Part shown: piece after piece, positions 42,852 to 53,749 of the stretch | How the letters are laid out: the number at the start of each line of letters is the position of its first letter | How positions within the stretch are numbered: position 1 is the first letter of the stretch | DNA from: Lonicera japonica | Taxonomy: Eukaryota; Streptophyta; Magnoliopsida; Dipsacales; Caprifoliaceae | Direction of reading: 5' to 3' | Assembly (NCBI GenBank): GCA_021464415.1 | Contig: CM038469.1 | Coordinates: forward strand, 16,222,501-16,286,500 | DNA length: 64,000 nt | Notes under the pieces: model-generated | Database searches by the model: none | What the model was told of the DNA's origin: nothing | The model's input: the letters and a program-made list of their open reading frames with translations, nothing else | Made by a program: the position numbers and the translations under genes

Positions 42852-43901
42852 CACATGGCCCAGCTTTGTCCTTGAATGCAAGACCATGCCCACAACTCAA
42901 GAAAACCCTAAGCTACCAATCAATTATAAACACAAGAACCTGCAGAGAATCAAGGAGCACAACAGCAGCCGAGCACTCATCTCTTTCTTTTTCCTTCCTT
43001 CTTTTCTCTTTCGTTCTTTCTTTAATTTTTGCAGAAGCTTTGTTTCTTTATTATTGATAGTATTTAGATGCTTGAATGCTTTGTAGACTATTGCAATTAA
43101 TTCAGAATTATTTTCTTCTTCTTCAATTTATTTGCGCGTACTCAAGTAAGTATTTAATTTATTTATTTGTGCATTATTTAATTATATTTTGTATTTTAAT
43201 TGCAAGCATGATAGGCTAGATTATTATCTAGGGTAGAGGATGATTATATTTGATTGATTCCCTTGCACATATTCATGCCAATTAATTCTACCAATTTAAT
43301 GCTTTAATGTTAAAAATAATTCTTCCTATTGAATGCCTATTTTAATTGATATAAAAATAATATTGGATTCTCATTATAATTTGTTAGATTCAGTTTGTGA
43401 TTTGTTAAAAGCAGATATAAATTGTGTTTTGACGAATATAGTAAGTGTTTTGATTTTATATATAAGTTTGGCTATGGAAGAATTAATAATTAGACTTTAA
43501 AAATTAATTGGGCTTAAATAATTTTATTTTTCGCGTCTAATATAGTCGAGAGACCAAATTAATGCGAGACAAAGAGTAGAGTTTATTAGGCATGAATATT
43601 AGGAACATGATATCAAATATATGACTTCTCCACCCTAGTATTTCATAAATTGATTATTTTTCTAATATTTTATTAATTGATTATTTAGCTAGTGTTTTAT
43701 TAATTAAATATTTTATTAGTGTTTTTAGTTAATAACTCACAATCTCCCAATTTCTAAACTAGATTTGGAATTAATCAAAATTAGTAAGTGGTAAAAAATA
43801 TCAAGTCCCTTGGGTTCGACCTCGCACTTGCATACACTATACTATATACTGATTCGTGTGCTTGCGAGTAAATAAAACAAGTTTTTGACGCAACAAGTTT
43901 T

Positions 43902-43919
43902 TGGCGCCGTTGCTAGGGA
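43902..43919 (+). promoter_or_regulatory. Athila primer-binding site (tRNA-Asp type)
   Basis: TGGCGCCGTTGCTAGGGA, a few bases after the 5' LTR end, matches the 3' end of tRNA-Asp except at two positions. Confidence 0.85.
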
Positions 43920-44017
43920 CTTGATAAGTCGTCTCTCCATTTTACTAATTTAAATTATTTCTTTCTACTAGTTCATTTTATTTTTATTTTAAAAAAAACA
44001 TAGGATTAGAGTAGTGT

Positions 44018-45272
44018 ATGAGCATTGTTTGGAAGCGTGGTATTAATAGACTGAATAGGATAGAGAACCTAGAACTTAATCCTTTGTTTGAGATAGGAAC
44101 AATGGCTGATGAACAGGAGGAGACGAAGACTTTAAGGAGCTTTTATCTCCTATCACTACCAAACCACCTTCATGTATAGTTTTACCTTCCACCACCGCAA
44201 ATCATATCGAGCTTAAACCGCAAGTGATGCAACTTCTTCCAGTTTTTCATGGAGTTGATCAAGAAGATCCTTATCTCCATATTAAGGATTTTTTAGAAAT
44301 TTGCGCTACCTTTAAGTTTCAAAAATTTTCAAATGAGTTAGTTCGTTTACGTTTATTTCCTTTTTCCCTGAAAGGAAAAGCAAAGGCGTAGCTTAATTCA
44401 TTACCTTCTAGGTCCATTAGTAATTGGGAAACTTTGGTTTCCAAATTTCTTACTAAATTTTTCCCCATGTCAAAACGAATGAACTTCGAAGACAGATATC
44501 GAATTTTTGTCAAGAAGATCATGAAAAATTCTTTGAATCTTGGGAAAGATTTAAGGACCTACTCCTCAGATGTCCCCACCACGGTTTTGAGACATGGAGA
44601 TTATTACAATTCTTTTACAATGGATTGACTCAAACTAATCAAAATATGATTTAGTCAATGAACAGTGGTACTTTTCTTAGTCTCACTGAAGATCAAGCTT
44701 ATAATTTTCTCGAGAATCTTTCCGAGAGCTCTCAGCAATGGGATTTCTCTTCTCGAAGAAATTCTTCTTCTTAAAACAAAATGAGGGAAGGCATCTATGA
44801 ATTAATCGGAGGTGTAGAGACTAGAAGGCAGTTAGATAGTTTCTCGAAGAAACTTGAAGCGCTAACAATGCGGCTGGACGGTAATTCTGTTAACCAAGTT
44901 CAAGCTGAAGGATGTTCTGTGTGTGCTAGCCCTATGCACACATCGCAAACTTGCCCCTCTATGGTAGGATTCTCCGAATTCGCGCCACAACAAGTTAATG
45001 GGATGAATGACTATAAGAAGCAATTCAGTAGTCCATTCACAAATACATACAATCCAGGTTGGAGAAACCATCCAAATTTTTCGTGGTCACAAGGTCAGCC
45101 TATGTCCAATATGGGTTCCTCATCATCTAATGTTCCACGACAGCAGCCACCCCCTGGTTTCGGTCCTCATGCAAATTCCTATCCATTATTCCAACCTACT
45201 CCACCTGCTCCATCATCCCATGTCACTCCAACACAATTCTCATCTTTGGAGGACACTCTCAAATAATTTATC
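44018..45272 (+). pseudogene. Athila gag pseudogene
   Basis: It starts near ATG 44018 (MSIVWKRGINRLNRIENLEL). After a frameshift at ~44125 the gag core reads ELKPQVMQLLPVFHGVDQED and FLEICATFKFQKFSNELVRL, up to a stop at 44389 where the later copy at 53110-53310 still has Trp. It continues through SKFLTKFFPMSKRMNFEDRY (~44440), another frame break, and an open piece at 44781-45266 with a CSVCASPMHTSQTCP knuckle-like motif and a Pro-rich, Gln-rich tail. The parent protein forms the particle shell. Confidence 0.85.
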
Positions 45273-45310
45273 CAAGTGACACCTAAAACAATCAGACTTC
45301 AAGCCAGCTT

Positions 45311-46280
45311 TTGCAAGAAGTCAAAAATAATGACCTTATGAACACTCAAGCCATCATCAGGCTAGAGAATCAAATGGATCAAGTGGCGAGTCAATTGGGT
45401 GAAAAAGAAAAGGGAAAATTTCTGAGTCAACCAATCCCGAACCCTAAAGGTGTTTCTTCGAGTGTGTCAGCTTTTATCCCACCAAATGCACAAACACATA
45501 GGCAAGTCCAAGCCATCACCACACTTAGATCAAAAAAGATGGTTGACAATAAAGTGAGTTTGCCAGATAGCAATGAAGAAGAAAAAGAAGAGCAAATTCC
45601 AGCTGAGGTTGCTCTCACACCTCAAGTTATGAACCAAGCTCCTCCTGCTAAGCAAGTAATTAAAGATATCTCGAGTAGGACTTTTGTTCCTAAAGCTCTA
45701 TTTCCTCATAGGCTTAAAGACAATAAGAAAGGTACACAATTTGAAGAAATTTTGGAGGTGTTTAAGCAAGTCCAGATAAACATCCCATTACTTGATTCAA
45801 GAAAGCAAGTACCTTCTTATGCTAAGTTCCTCAAAGACTTAGTCATTCAAAAGAGGAGAACAAATATTCCGAAAAAGGCATTCTTGGCTGAACAAGCAAG
45901 CTCCATAATTCAATACATAATCCCTGTCAAGTATAAAGACCCTGGCTGTCCAACAATCTCCTGCAAGATTGGGGATAATCATATTGAGCGAGCTCTAGTA
46001 GATCTGGGGGCCAGTGTAAATCTACTGTCATATTCTGTGTATGTGCAGTTACACTTAGGAGAGTTAAAGCCGACTCCAATGACAATCCAACTTGCTGATT
46101 GATCAATAAAAATTCCAAGGGGAGTTATTGAAGATGTTCTGATAAAGGTAGACACTTTCTACTTTCTAGTGGACTTTGTTGTCCTTGACACTGAACCTGT
46201 TCAGAACATTAAAGGCCAGAATCTTGTGATTATAGGGTGACTATTCCTTGCTACTTTTAAAGCCCTAATCAATTGCAGAA
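45311..46280 (+). pseudogene. Athila gag end and aspartic protease pseudogene
   Basis: 263 codons are open to 46102. LENQMDQVASQLGEKEKGKF is the typical Athila gag-protease junction. The protease active site is at ~45998: ALVDLGASVNLLSYSVY, where the family has D-x-G-A/S. The frame then meets TGA at 46100 and again near 46237, within the second half of the domain (DFVVLDTEPVQ..). The enzyme would process Gag-Pol. Confidence 0.85.
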
Positions 46281-46674
46281 ATTGAGTAATGAAAATTTCT
46301 TTTGGGAACCTCACCGCTGAGCTAAATGCCTTTGACATTAGCAAAACTTCTATAGACACTGATGATGATGATGTTGGTCAAGTCCACTAACAGTCTAGTA
46401 GAGGAATATTTCCTACAAAATGTGCAAAGAGGACCCATTAGAGGCTTGTTTGTCTCATTTTGGTTGCGATTTCGACATAGATGAATCAATAGAGCAAGTC
46501 AATGCGCTCTTGGATTCAGTACCTGTCATGGGTACACAATCTTTTTAACCAAAACTAGAGCCTTTCAATCTTTCATCAACTCCTCAACCTCCTTCCATCG
46601 ATGAACCACCAAAGCTGGACCTGAAGCCTTTACCTGATAATCTAAAATATGCCTTTCTCGGTCTAGCAGAGTCT

Positions 46675-48275
46675 TTGCCAGTTATTAGAACTTTTGATCT
46701 TGATAATGCTCAAGAAAAGCAACTGCTTAAAATCCTTCAAGAGCATAAAGAAGCTATAGGGTGGTCAATCGCAGATTTGAAAGGGATCAGCCCATCAGTT
46801 GTAATGCATAAGATTCACTTAGAGGAGAACTCAAAACCCTCTCGTGAACCACAAAGAAGGCTGAATCCGGTAATGCAAGAAGTAGTTAGGGCCAAGGTAC
46901 TCAAGCTTTTAGATGCGGGTATTATCTACCCAATATCTGATAATGAATGGGTAAGCCCTGTGCAAGTAGTTCCCAAGAAATCGGGAATTACAGTGGTATC
47001 AAATGAGCATAATGAGTTAGTTCCATCTCGTGTCCAGACGGGATGGCGTGTTTGTATTGACTACCGAAAATTGAACTCGATGACGAGGAAAGATCACTTT
47101 CCCCTTCCTTACATTGATCAAATATTAGAACGGTTAGCTAGTCATGCTTACTATTGCTTTCTGGATGGTTACTCCGGCTATAACCAGATTCTAGTTGACC
47201 CAGTTGATCAAGAAAATATGACATTCACGTGTCCTTTTGGTACATTCGCCTACTGACGCATGCCTTTCGGGCTATGCAATTAACCTGCCATTTTTCAGCG
47301 GTGTATGATTTCCATCTTTTCTGACATGGTAGAGTGATTCCTAGAGGTCTTCATGGATGATTTTTCTGTGTTTGGGTCTTTGTTTAAAAAATGCTTGGAA
47401 CACCTAACTCTAGTTTTAGAGAGGTGTAAAGAGAAGAATCTCATGCTTAATTGGGAAAAATGTCATTTTATGGTACAAAGAGGAATTGTTCTTGGGCACA
47501 TCATCTCTACAAAGGGAATTGAAGTGGACAAGGCTAAAGTTGATTTAATCTCTAACTTACCGCCCTGCGGACAATTAAAGAGATTTGTTCATTCTCAGGC
47601 CATGCTAGATTTTATAGGCATTTTATCAAGGATTTTAGCAAGATTGCTAGACCTCTATGCATTCTTCTTTCTAAAGACGCCCCATTTGTGTTTAATGAAG
47701 CATGCCTAAAAGGCTTTGAAACTTTAAAATCTGCTCTGGCCTCCACACCTATCATTCGGTCCCCTAACTGGAATCTTCCATTCAAGATTATATGTGATGC
47801 ATCTGATTATGCGGTTGGGGCTGTTTTAGGTCAGAGAATTGATAAAGTCCCTCGTGTAATTTACTATGTAAACAGGACTTTAAACGATGCTCAACTCCAT
47901 TATTCCACCACAGAGAAGGAGTTGTTAGCTGTCGTTTTTGCTCTGCATAAGTTTAGATCCTATCTTTTGGGATCTAAAGTCCTTGTCTATTCAGATCACG
48001 CCGCTTTGAAATACTTGCTTTCTAAGAAAGTTACAAAGTCAAGGTTGATTCGGTGGGTCTTGTTGCTACAAAAGTTTGATTTGGAGATTAAAGATAATAA
48101 AGGAGCTGAGAATGTTGTAGCAGACCACCTGTCTAGGCTCATAGTTGAATTCTCTAGTGATTCAGTGCCCATGGCTGAAACATTTCCCGATGAGCAGCTA
48201 ATGCAAATTTCTCAGTCACCTTGGTATGTGGACAATATAAACTATCTTGTCACTCGTGAAATACCAAATCATTAG
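46675..48275 (+). pseudogene. Athila reverse transcriptase and RNase H pseudogene
   Basis: 46675-47256 covers the RT fingers and palm: WVSPVQVVPKKSG, WRVCIDYRKLNSMTRKDHFP, DGYSGYNQI. A stop replaces a codon before RMPFGLCN (~47257). The catalytic loop FMDDFSVFG (47351) keeps both aspartates. 47353-47709 then shifts frame. 47688-48275 is the RNase [36 protein letters not shown], and DHLSR at its end. Catalytic residues are mostly intact, so inactivation is by a few stops and frameshifts. Confidence 0.88.
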
Positions 48276-48308
48276 TCAAAGTAAGATAAGTACAAATTTT
48301 TATCTGAG

Positions 48309-49509
48309 GTGAAGTATTTTTATTGGGATGATCCCTATCTCTTCAAGTACTATCCAGATCAGGTAATTAGGAGATGTATTCCTGAGAAAGATCAAATGAA
48401 AATTCTCTCCTTTTACCATGATCAGCCATGTAGAGGCCATTTTAGTGGAAAAAAAATAGCTGCTAAGATTTTGCAGTGTGGATTTTATTAGCCTTCATTG
48501 TTTCGAGATACACATGCCTATTGTGTAGCCTGTGAGAGATGTCAGAAGTTAGAAAGTCTTACACGCCAAAGTATGATGCCCCTTAATCCCATTTTGATAG
48601 TGGAGATCTTTGATGTGTGGGGGATAGACTTTATGGGACCCTTTCCTAACTCATTTGGCAATCTCTATATCTTAGTAGTCGTTGACTATGTCTCAAAATG
48701 GGTCGAGGCTACTGCGTGCCAAACAAATGACCACAAAGTGGTGGTCCAATTTTTGAAAGAACATATTCTTGCACGTTTTGGTACACCTCGCGCTATCATC
48801 AGTGATGAGGGGTCACACTTTTGCAATAGACCATTTGAAAGTCTAATGAAAGTACGGAGTGATCCATAAAGTGTCAACTTCGTACCATCCACAAACTAGT
48901 GGACAGGGTGAAATTTCAAATACGGAGATTAAGCACATTTTGGAAAAGACGGTAAATCCTACTAAAAAAGATTGGTCAGTTCGATTAACAGATGCTTTGT
49001 GGGCATACCGTACTGCATACAAAACTCCCATTGGAATGTCTCCTTACGGCTTAGTTTATGGTAAGGCATGTCACCTGCCTATTGAGTTAAAACATAAAGC
49101 TTTTTGGGGTGTTAGACAGCTTAATATTGATATTGACCAGGCAGGAACCCATAGGAAGCTCCAAGTGGCTGAGCTAGAAGAGATAAGGAATGATTCTTAT
49201 GACTGTGCCAAGTCATACAAAGAAAGGATGAAAAGGGTACATGATCAAAAGATTCTTCGAAAATCATTTCACCCTGGCCAGAAAGTCCTTTATAATTCCC
49301 GTTTGCATCTGTTCCCAGGTAAGTTGAAATCTAAATGGTCCAGTCCATTCCTTGTCCAGCAGGTTTATCCTCATGGGGCCATTGAGATTCATAATCCAAA
49401 AGATGGTAGTGTGTTTAAAGTGAATGGCCATCGTTTAAAACCATTTTTGGAGTTTGAAAATCCAGAAGTTGAAGTTATGCTTCTGGAGAATCCTATTTAT
49501 CGGGATTGA
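48309..49509 (+). pseudogene. Athila integrase pseudogene
   Basis: The zinc-binding N-terminus (48309-48491 plus 48498-48540) has the H..H..C..C pattern in FYHDQPCRGHFSGKK and CVACERCQ, separated by one stop at 48489. The core has [10 protein letters not shown] (first Asp), [13 protein letters not shown] (second Asp), a one-base frame break at ~48850, then [20 protein letters not shown] with the catalytic Glu region. The C-terminus runs through [20 protein letters not shown] and [19 protein letters not shown] to a stop at 49507. Confidence 0.88.
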
Positions 49510-51400
49510 TTTTTCAGGCTATGATTATTGTATATTATTATGTATAATATTATATTTGGATTTCTATTTTTCTTTTCTTTGTTCTCTCTCTAACAAAAGT
49601 GCAGGTTGATCTTTCTCATTGCGCTTCATTGTCACATGGTGATATTTTACCTTTTCTTATTTACTTGTCTTTATACATTGAGGACAATGTAAAATTTAAG
49701 TTGGGGGGAGGAATTTATTTGCCTTATCATTCTATGCACTTCACATGTTACACTTTGTTAGAAATTGAACAATTTTTTTCAATATTTCTTTTCTTAAAAA
49801 AAATCAAGAAAAAAAAATCAAAAATCAAAAAAAGAAAAAGAAAAAGAAAATGCAATGGTTCTTGGATTGATTTGAAGTTTCCCTTTGTATAGCCAGTGTG
49901 CAAACGATGACGCATTTGTCTTAATACATTACATGTGCATGCCTAGCTCTCTTACTATCATTATTAAGAGAAATTTCATGATTTTCAATCATCATTATAT
50001 TTGAGCACATATGACAACTTATGCATGACTAGATGGAAAAGTGAGCATAACTGAAAATTCCTGAAAAACATAAATGTGGAGACTAAATAACCCGTGAGTA
50101 TTTGAGCCAATCTTCTCATTTGAGGGTTTTGACATCAACTCTTGATTTTTGAAAAGCGTATCTCGTTGAGTAGTTTTATTATTCTTTGCTTTGATTGAAC
50201 ACTAGAAAGGTACGTCCATGAAATGCAACTTCTCTTAAGGATTCTTGATATTATTTGAACTGAAGTACTATAAACTTTAGGAAGTGACTTAGGGCATCTT
50301 TGACAGCCTACATTTAGCCTAATCCCACCTTGAAATATATACCACTAGTCAACCCTTTTGAGCCTTATATATAAGCCTTTCTTTCATAGCCCAATATCCT
50401 TACCCTACTCCAAATAGGAGTATAAACCATATTTATATAGCCTACCCTTTATCTAAGAATGTTTGAGATGTTATTTCTATATATAGGCATTAGTGAAAAG
50501 AGAGCTTGAAATATAAAAAATCAGTGATGAGAAAAAAGGAAAATAATAAAAAAAAATAGCTCAAATAAAATCAAGTTTAGCTTGAAATTTTAATTTTATG
50601 CATCTCAATATGTTTCTTAGATCTTTGAAGCCTTTTATACCACTTCATTTTATTAGACACCACCCTAAGCCTTACATTACAACCCGAAAAAAGTCCTAAA
50701 GATCCTTTGAAATATGTTTTTGATGTGAGAGTGGTAGAGAGAATCCAATTATGCATTTCACCTTTCTAGTGGGATTTATCCTTTCATGAGACTCTTGTTC
50801 TTTCATTTATAGCGTTTTTCATATATATACATGCGAGAGGCATTTGAATTTGAATACATTTACTCTTTATAGCCCACATGTAATGAGAGCATTTACACCA
50901 AATTCTTGAGTGTTTCATTTATGGAGTGTATACCATGTGAGGAGTTGAGTCAAAGCACAGTTTGGATGGGATTTGAAAGCTTTGCCTACTTAGATATCAA
51001 TGATGTTATGTTGTTGTTAATTCACACACACACAATAAGATTGGAGAGAAAGAAATATTCTTATTAATCTTGCTAGTTTGAGAACTTTGATATTGCATGT
51101 GTGTCGGATTGCTTAGCATACAAGTGTTTTGATATCTTTATTGAGTTATTTACATTTAGTGAAAAAAGGGGAATAAATTTAAATGAGAACCGTTGCATTC
51201 GAATTTTGTTAGTATATTCACTGCAAACCATCACGAGACTTCACTCATCCTCTTGGGGGAACCATGGGGTTTAAAAGGCTTGTTGCACGTGCCAAGTGCA
51301 ATCGCGTTTCCGCGAAACAGAGCTAGGATTAGTTATTTTAATTTCTTAGATTTTTATTAGCTTTACTCGAGGACTAGCAAAGTATAAGTTGGGGGGAATT
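49510..51400 (+). other. Athila post-pol region, env-like gene not recognisable
   Basis: About 1.9 kb between integrase and the 3' LTR, where some Athila elements carry an env-like gene. Here no long frame survives; the 49599-49892 open stretch is low-complexity and looks accidental. Two polypurine tracts frame the region: one at ~49697-49710 (AAGTTGGGGGGAGG), just after ACATTGAGGACAATGT, and one at 51387-51400 (AAGTTGGGGGGAATT). Confidence 0.7.
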
Positions 51401-52966
51401 TGATGTGCCAAGAAATTGGTACATTGTAACCCACTAATTTATACTTTAGAGAGCATATATTTTTATATTTGTTGTATTTTTAGTATTTTTCAGGTGTTTA
51501 GAATTAAATTGGAAGATTTCGAAGTAAGAAGAGATTGGCTGCGCACATCACCTGTATTCAAGAAAATTCTGGTGCTAATCCCTACGGAATTTAAAGAAAA
51601 CTCCAAAGACAAAAGTTTAAGATCTTTGAGTTAGCTACGCGTGGGCGAAAACCTTGCATCAATTGAAATTCAGAGCAGAAAGTTATGGCCGAAATACGAT
51701 TAGTGCGCCAAAATATTAATTCCAGCAAGAATGGGCCATTTTAGTGAAGATGGGTTTGGTTATAAGTAAAGGGCCAAGCCAATTAACCCAATATGCAAGC
51801 CACAACCCAACAGGCCAATTTAAATAGCAAGCCCACTTCATTAATCCAACTAAGCTCAGTTGCAGTCCATTAAGCAAGCTATGCCGAACTTCATTCAATT
51901 AAATCAAGAAAATCAAGCAAGCCCACGCAGCTAAGCCCAAGGCCACATGACCTAGCTTTGTCCCTGAATGCAAGACCAAGCCCACAACTCAAGAAAACCC
52001 TAAGCTGCCAATCAATTATAAATACAAGAACCTGCAGAGAATCAAGGAGCACAGCAGCAGCCGAGCACTCATCTCTTTATTTTTCCTTCCTTCTTTTCTT
52101 TTCCGTTCTTTCTTCAATTTTTGCAGAAGCTTTGTTTCTTTATTATTGATAGTACTTGGATGCTTGGATGCTTTGTAGACTATTGCAATTAATTCAGAAT
52201 TATTTTCTTCTTCTTCAATTTATTTGCGCGTACTCAAGTAAGTATTTAATTTATTTATTTGTGCATTATTTAATTATGTTTTGTATTTTAATTGCAAGCA
52301 TGATAGGCTAGATTATTATCTAGGGTAGAAGATGATTATATTTGATTGATTCTCTTGCACATATTCATGCCAATTAATTCTACCCATTTAATGATTTAAT
52401 GTTAATAATAATTCTTCATATTGAATGCCTACTTTAATTGATATAAAAATAATATTGGATTATCATTATAATTTGTTGGATTCAATTTATGATTTGTTAA
52501 AAGCAGATATAGAGAGTGTTTTGATTTTATATATAAGTTTGGCTATGGAAGAATTAATAATTAGACTTTAAAAATTAATTGGGCTTAAATAATTTTATTT
52601 TCTGCATCTAATATAGTCGAGAGACCAAATTAATGCGAGACAAAGAGTAGGGTTTATTAGGCATGAATATTAGGAACATGATATCAAATATATGACTTCT
52701 CCACCCTAGTATTTCATAAATTGATTATTTTTCTAATATTTTATTAATTGATTATTTAGCTAGTATTTTATTAATTAAATATTTTATTAGTATTTTTAGT
52801 TAATAACTCACAATCTCCCAATTTCTAAACTAGATTAGGAATTAATCAAAATTAGTAAGTGGTAAAAAATATTAAGTCCCTTGGGTTCGACCTCGCACTT
52901 GCATACGCTATACTATATACCGATTCATGCGCTTGCAAGTAAATAAAACAAGTTTTTGACGCAACA
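51401..52966 (+). repeat. Athila second LTR
   Basis: 1,566 bp, TGATGTGCCAAGAAATTGG...GACGCAACA, preceded directly by a polypurine tract. It lacks the 3.3-kb insert of the 5' copy (empty site GGCCACATGACC at ~51943-51954) and a ~20-bp piece near 52510. Confidence 0.92.
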
Positions 52967-53310
52967 AGTTTTTGGTGCCGTTACCGGGAACTTGATAAGT
53001 CATCCCTCCATTTTACTAATTTAGATTATTTCTTTCTACTAGTTCATTTTATTTTTATTTAAAAAAAAAGACCCCACAGTTTTTGGTGCCGTTATCGGGA
53101 ACTTGATAAGTTTTTCATGGAGTTGATCAAGAAGATCCTTATCTCCATATTAAGGATTTTCTAGAAATTTTTGCTACCTTTAAGTTTCAAAAATTTTCAA
53201 ATGAGTCAGTTCGTTTACATTTATTTCCTTTTTTCCTAAAAGGAAAAGCAAAGGTGTGGCTCAATTCATTACCTTCTAGGTCCATTAATAATTGGGAAAC
53301 TTTGGTTTCC
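52967..53310 (+). mobile_element. Second Athila 5' internal fragment (duplicated PBS and gag piece)
   Basis: Immediately after the second LTR come a PBS-like TGGTGCCGTTACCGGGAA (52973-52990), leader sequence, the same PBS again (53084-53101), then gag from VFHGVDQED-equivalent codons to ~53310. The leader-to-gag junction skips ~300 bp relative to the main copy. The gag frame here is cleaner than in the main copy (Trp instead of stop). It shows that the LTR at 51401 is followed by another internal region. Confidence 0.85.
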
Positions 53311-53311
53311 A

Positions 53312-53735
53312 TGTGTATGTAGCCCAAAATTGTTGAGCTCCGGTACACATGTTTTTTAGCATAAATTATTTATTTATTATTATTATTATTAAGTAATTTA
53401 GGAGACTAGTCCTTATTTAATTATGATTTTTTTTTGTTTTGAGGTTTCCTTATTGAATTTGATTATTGTTGCCTAAGTTTCCTATACCTTATTTAAAGAA
53501 GGTGAATGCCATGTATTTTTCAAACTTTAATCATTAATATTATTTAGTGAGATTAATCATCTTTAGTTCTTCACGAACTATTTGGACTTATCGTTTGTCC
53601 ATGCCGTTCACCCGACTTATCAATCGGTATTCCGCACCCGGTTATTGTAACAACCTGCCTGTAAAAGTAGGTGCTACTGGATGTTGTCCTTATGCAACAG
53701 CTAGTACGATAAATAATATAACAAACTTTATTATA
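53312..53735 (+). repeat. LTR-like fragment, related to 16440-16950
   Basis: It begins TGTGTATGTAGCCCAAAATTG right where the Athila gag fragment stops. It has a TATTTAAAG promoter-like core (~53492) and CGACTTATCAATCGG. It is followed by TTATATCAAAGTGCGG, a possible decayed initiator-Met PBS. The 3' boundary is uncertain. Confidence 0.45.
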
Positions 53736-53749
53736 TCAAAGTGCGGTAC

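Larger units (their letters stand above)
39030..43895 (+). repeat. Athila 5' LTR (~1.59 kb without its insert)
   Basis: It starts TGATGTGTCAAGAAATTGG and ends TTTTGACGCAACA. After removing 39578-42851 and one CACAT it aligns along its whole length with 51401-52966. It contains the shared LTR module at ~39205-39330. The preceding sequence is a gypsy polyprotein tail. Confidence 0.9.
39030..53310 (+). mobile_element. Athila-type Ty3/gypsy element with nested insertion and extra 3' internal fragment
   Basis: It comprises a 5' LTR 39030-43895 (interrupted by the element 39578-42851), a tRNA-Asp type primer-binding site, gag, protease, RT, RNase H and integrase in order, a ~1.9-kb non-coding post-pol region, a second LTR 51401-52966, and then a further primer-binding site and gag fragment to 53310. 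The gag/protease wording, the PBS (TGGCGCCGTTGC) and the long region after pol identify the Athila group. Internal stops and frameshifts in every domain show it is inactive. Confidence 0.92.
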
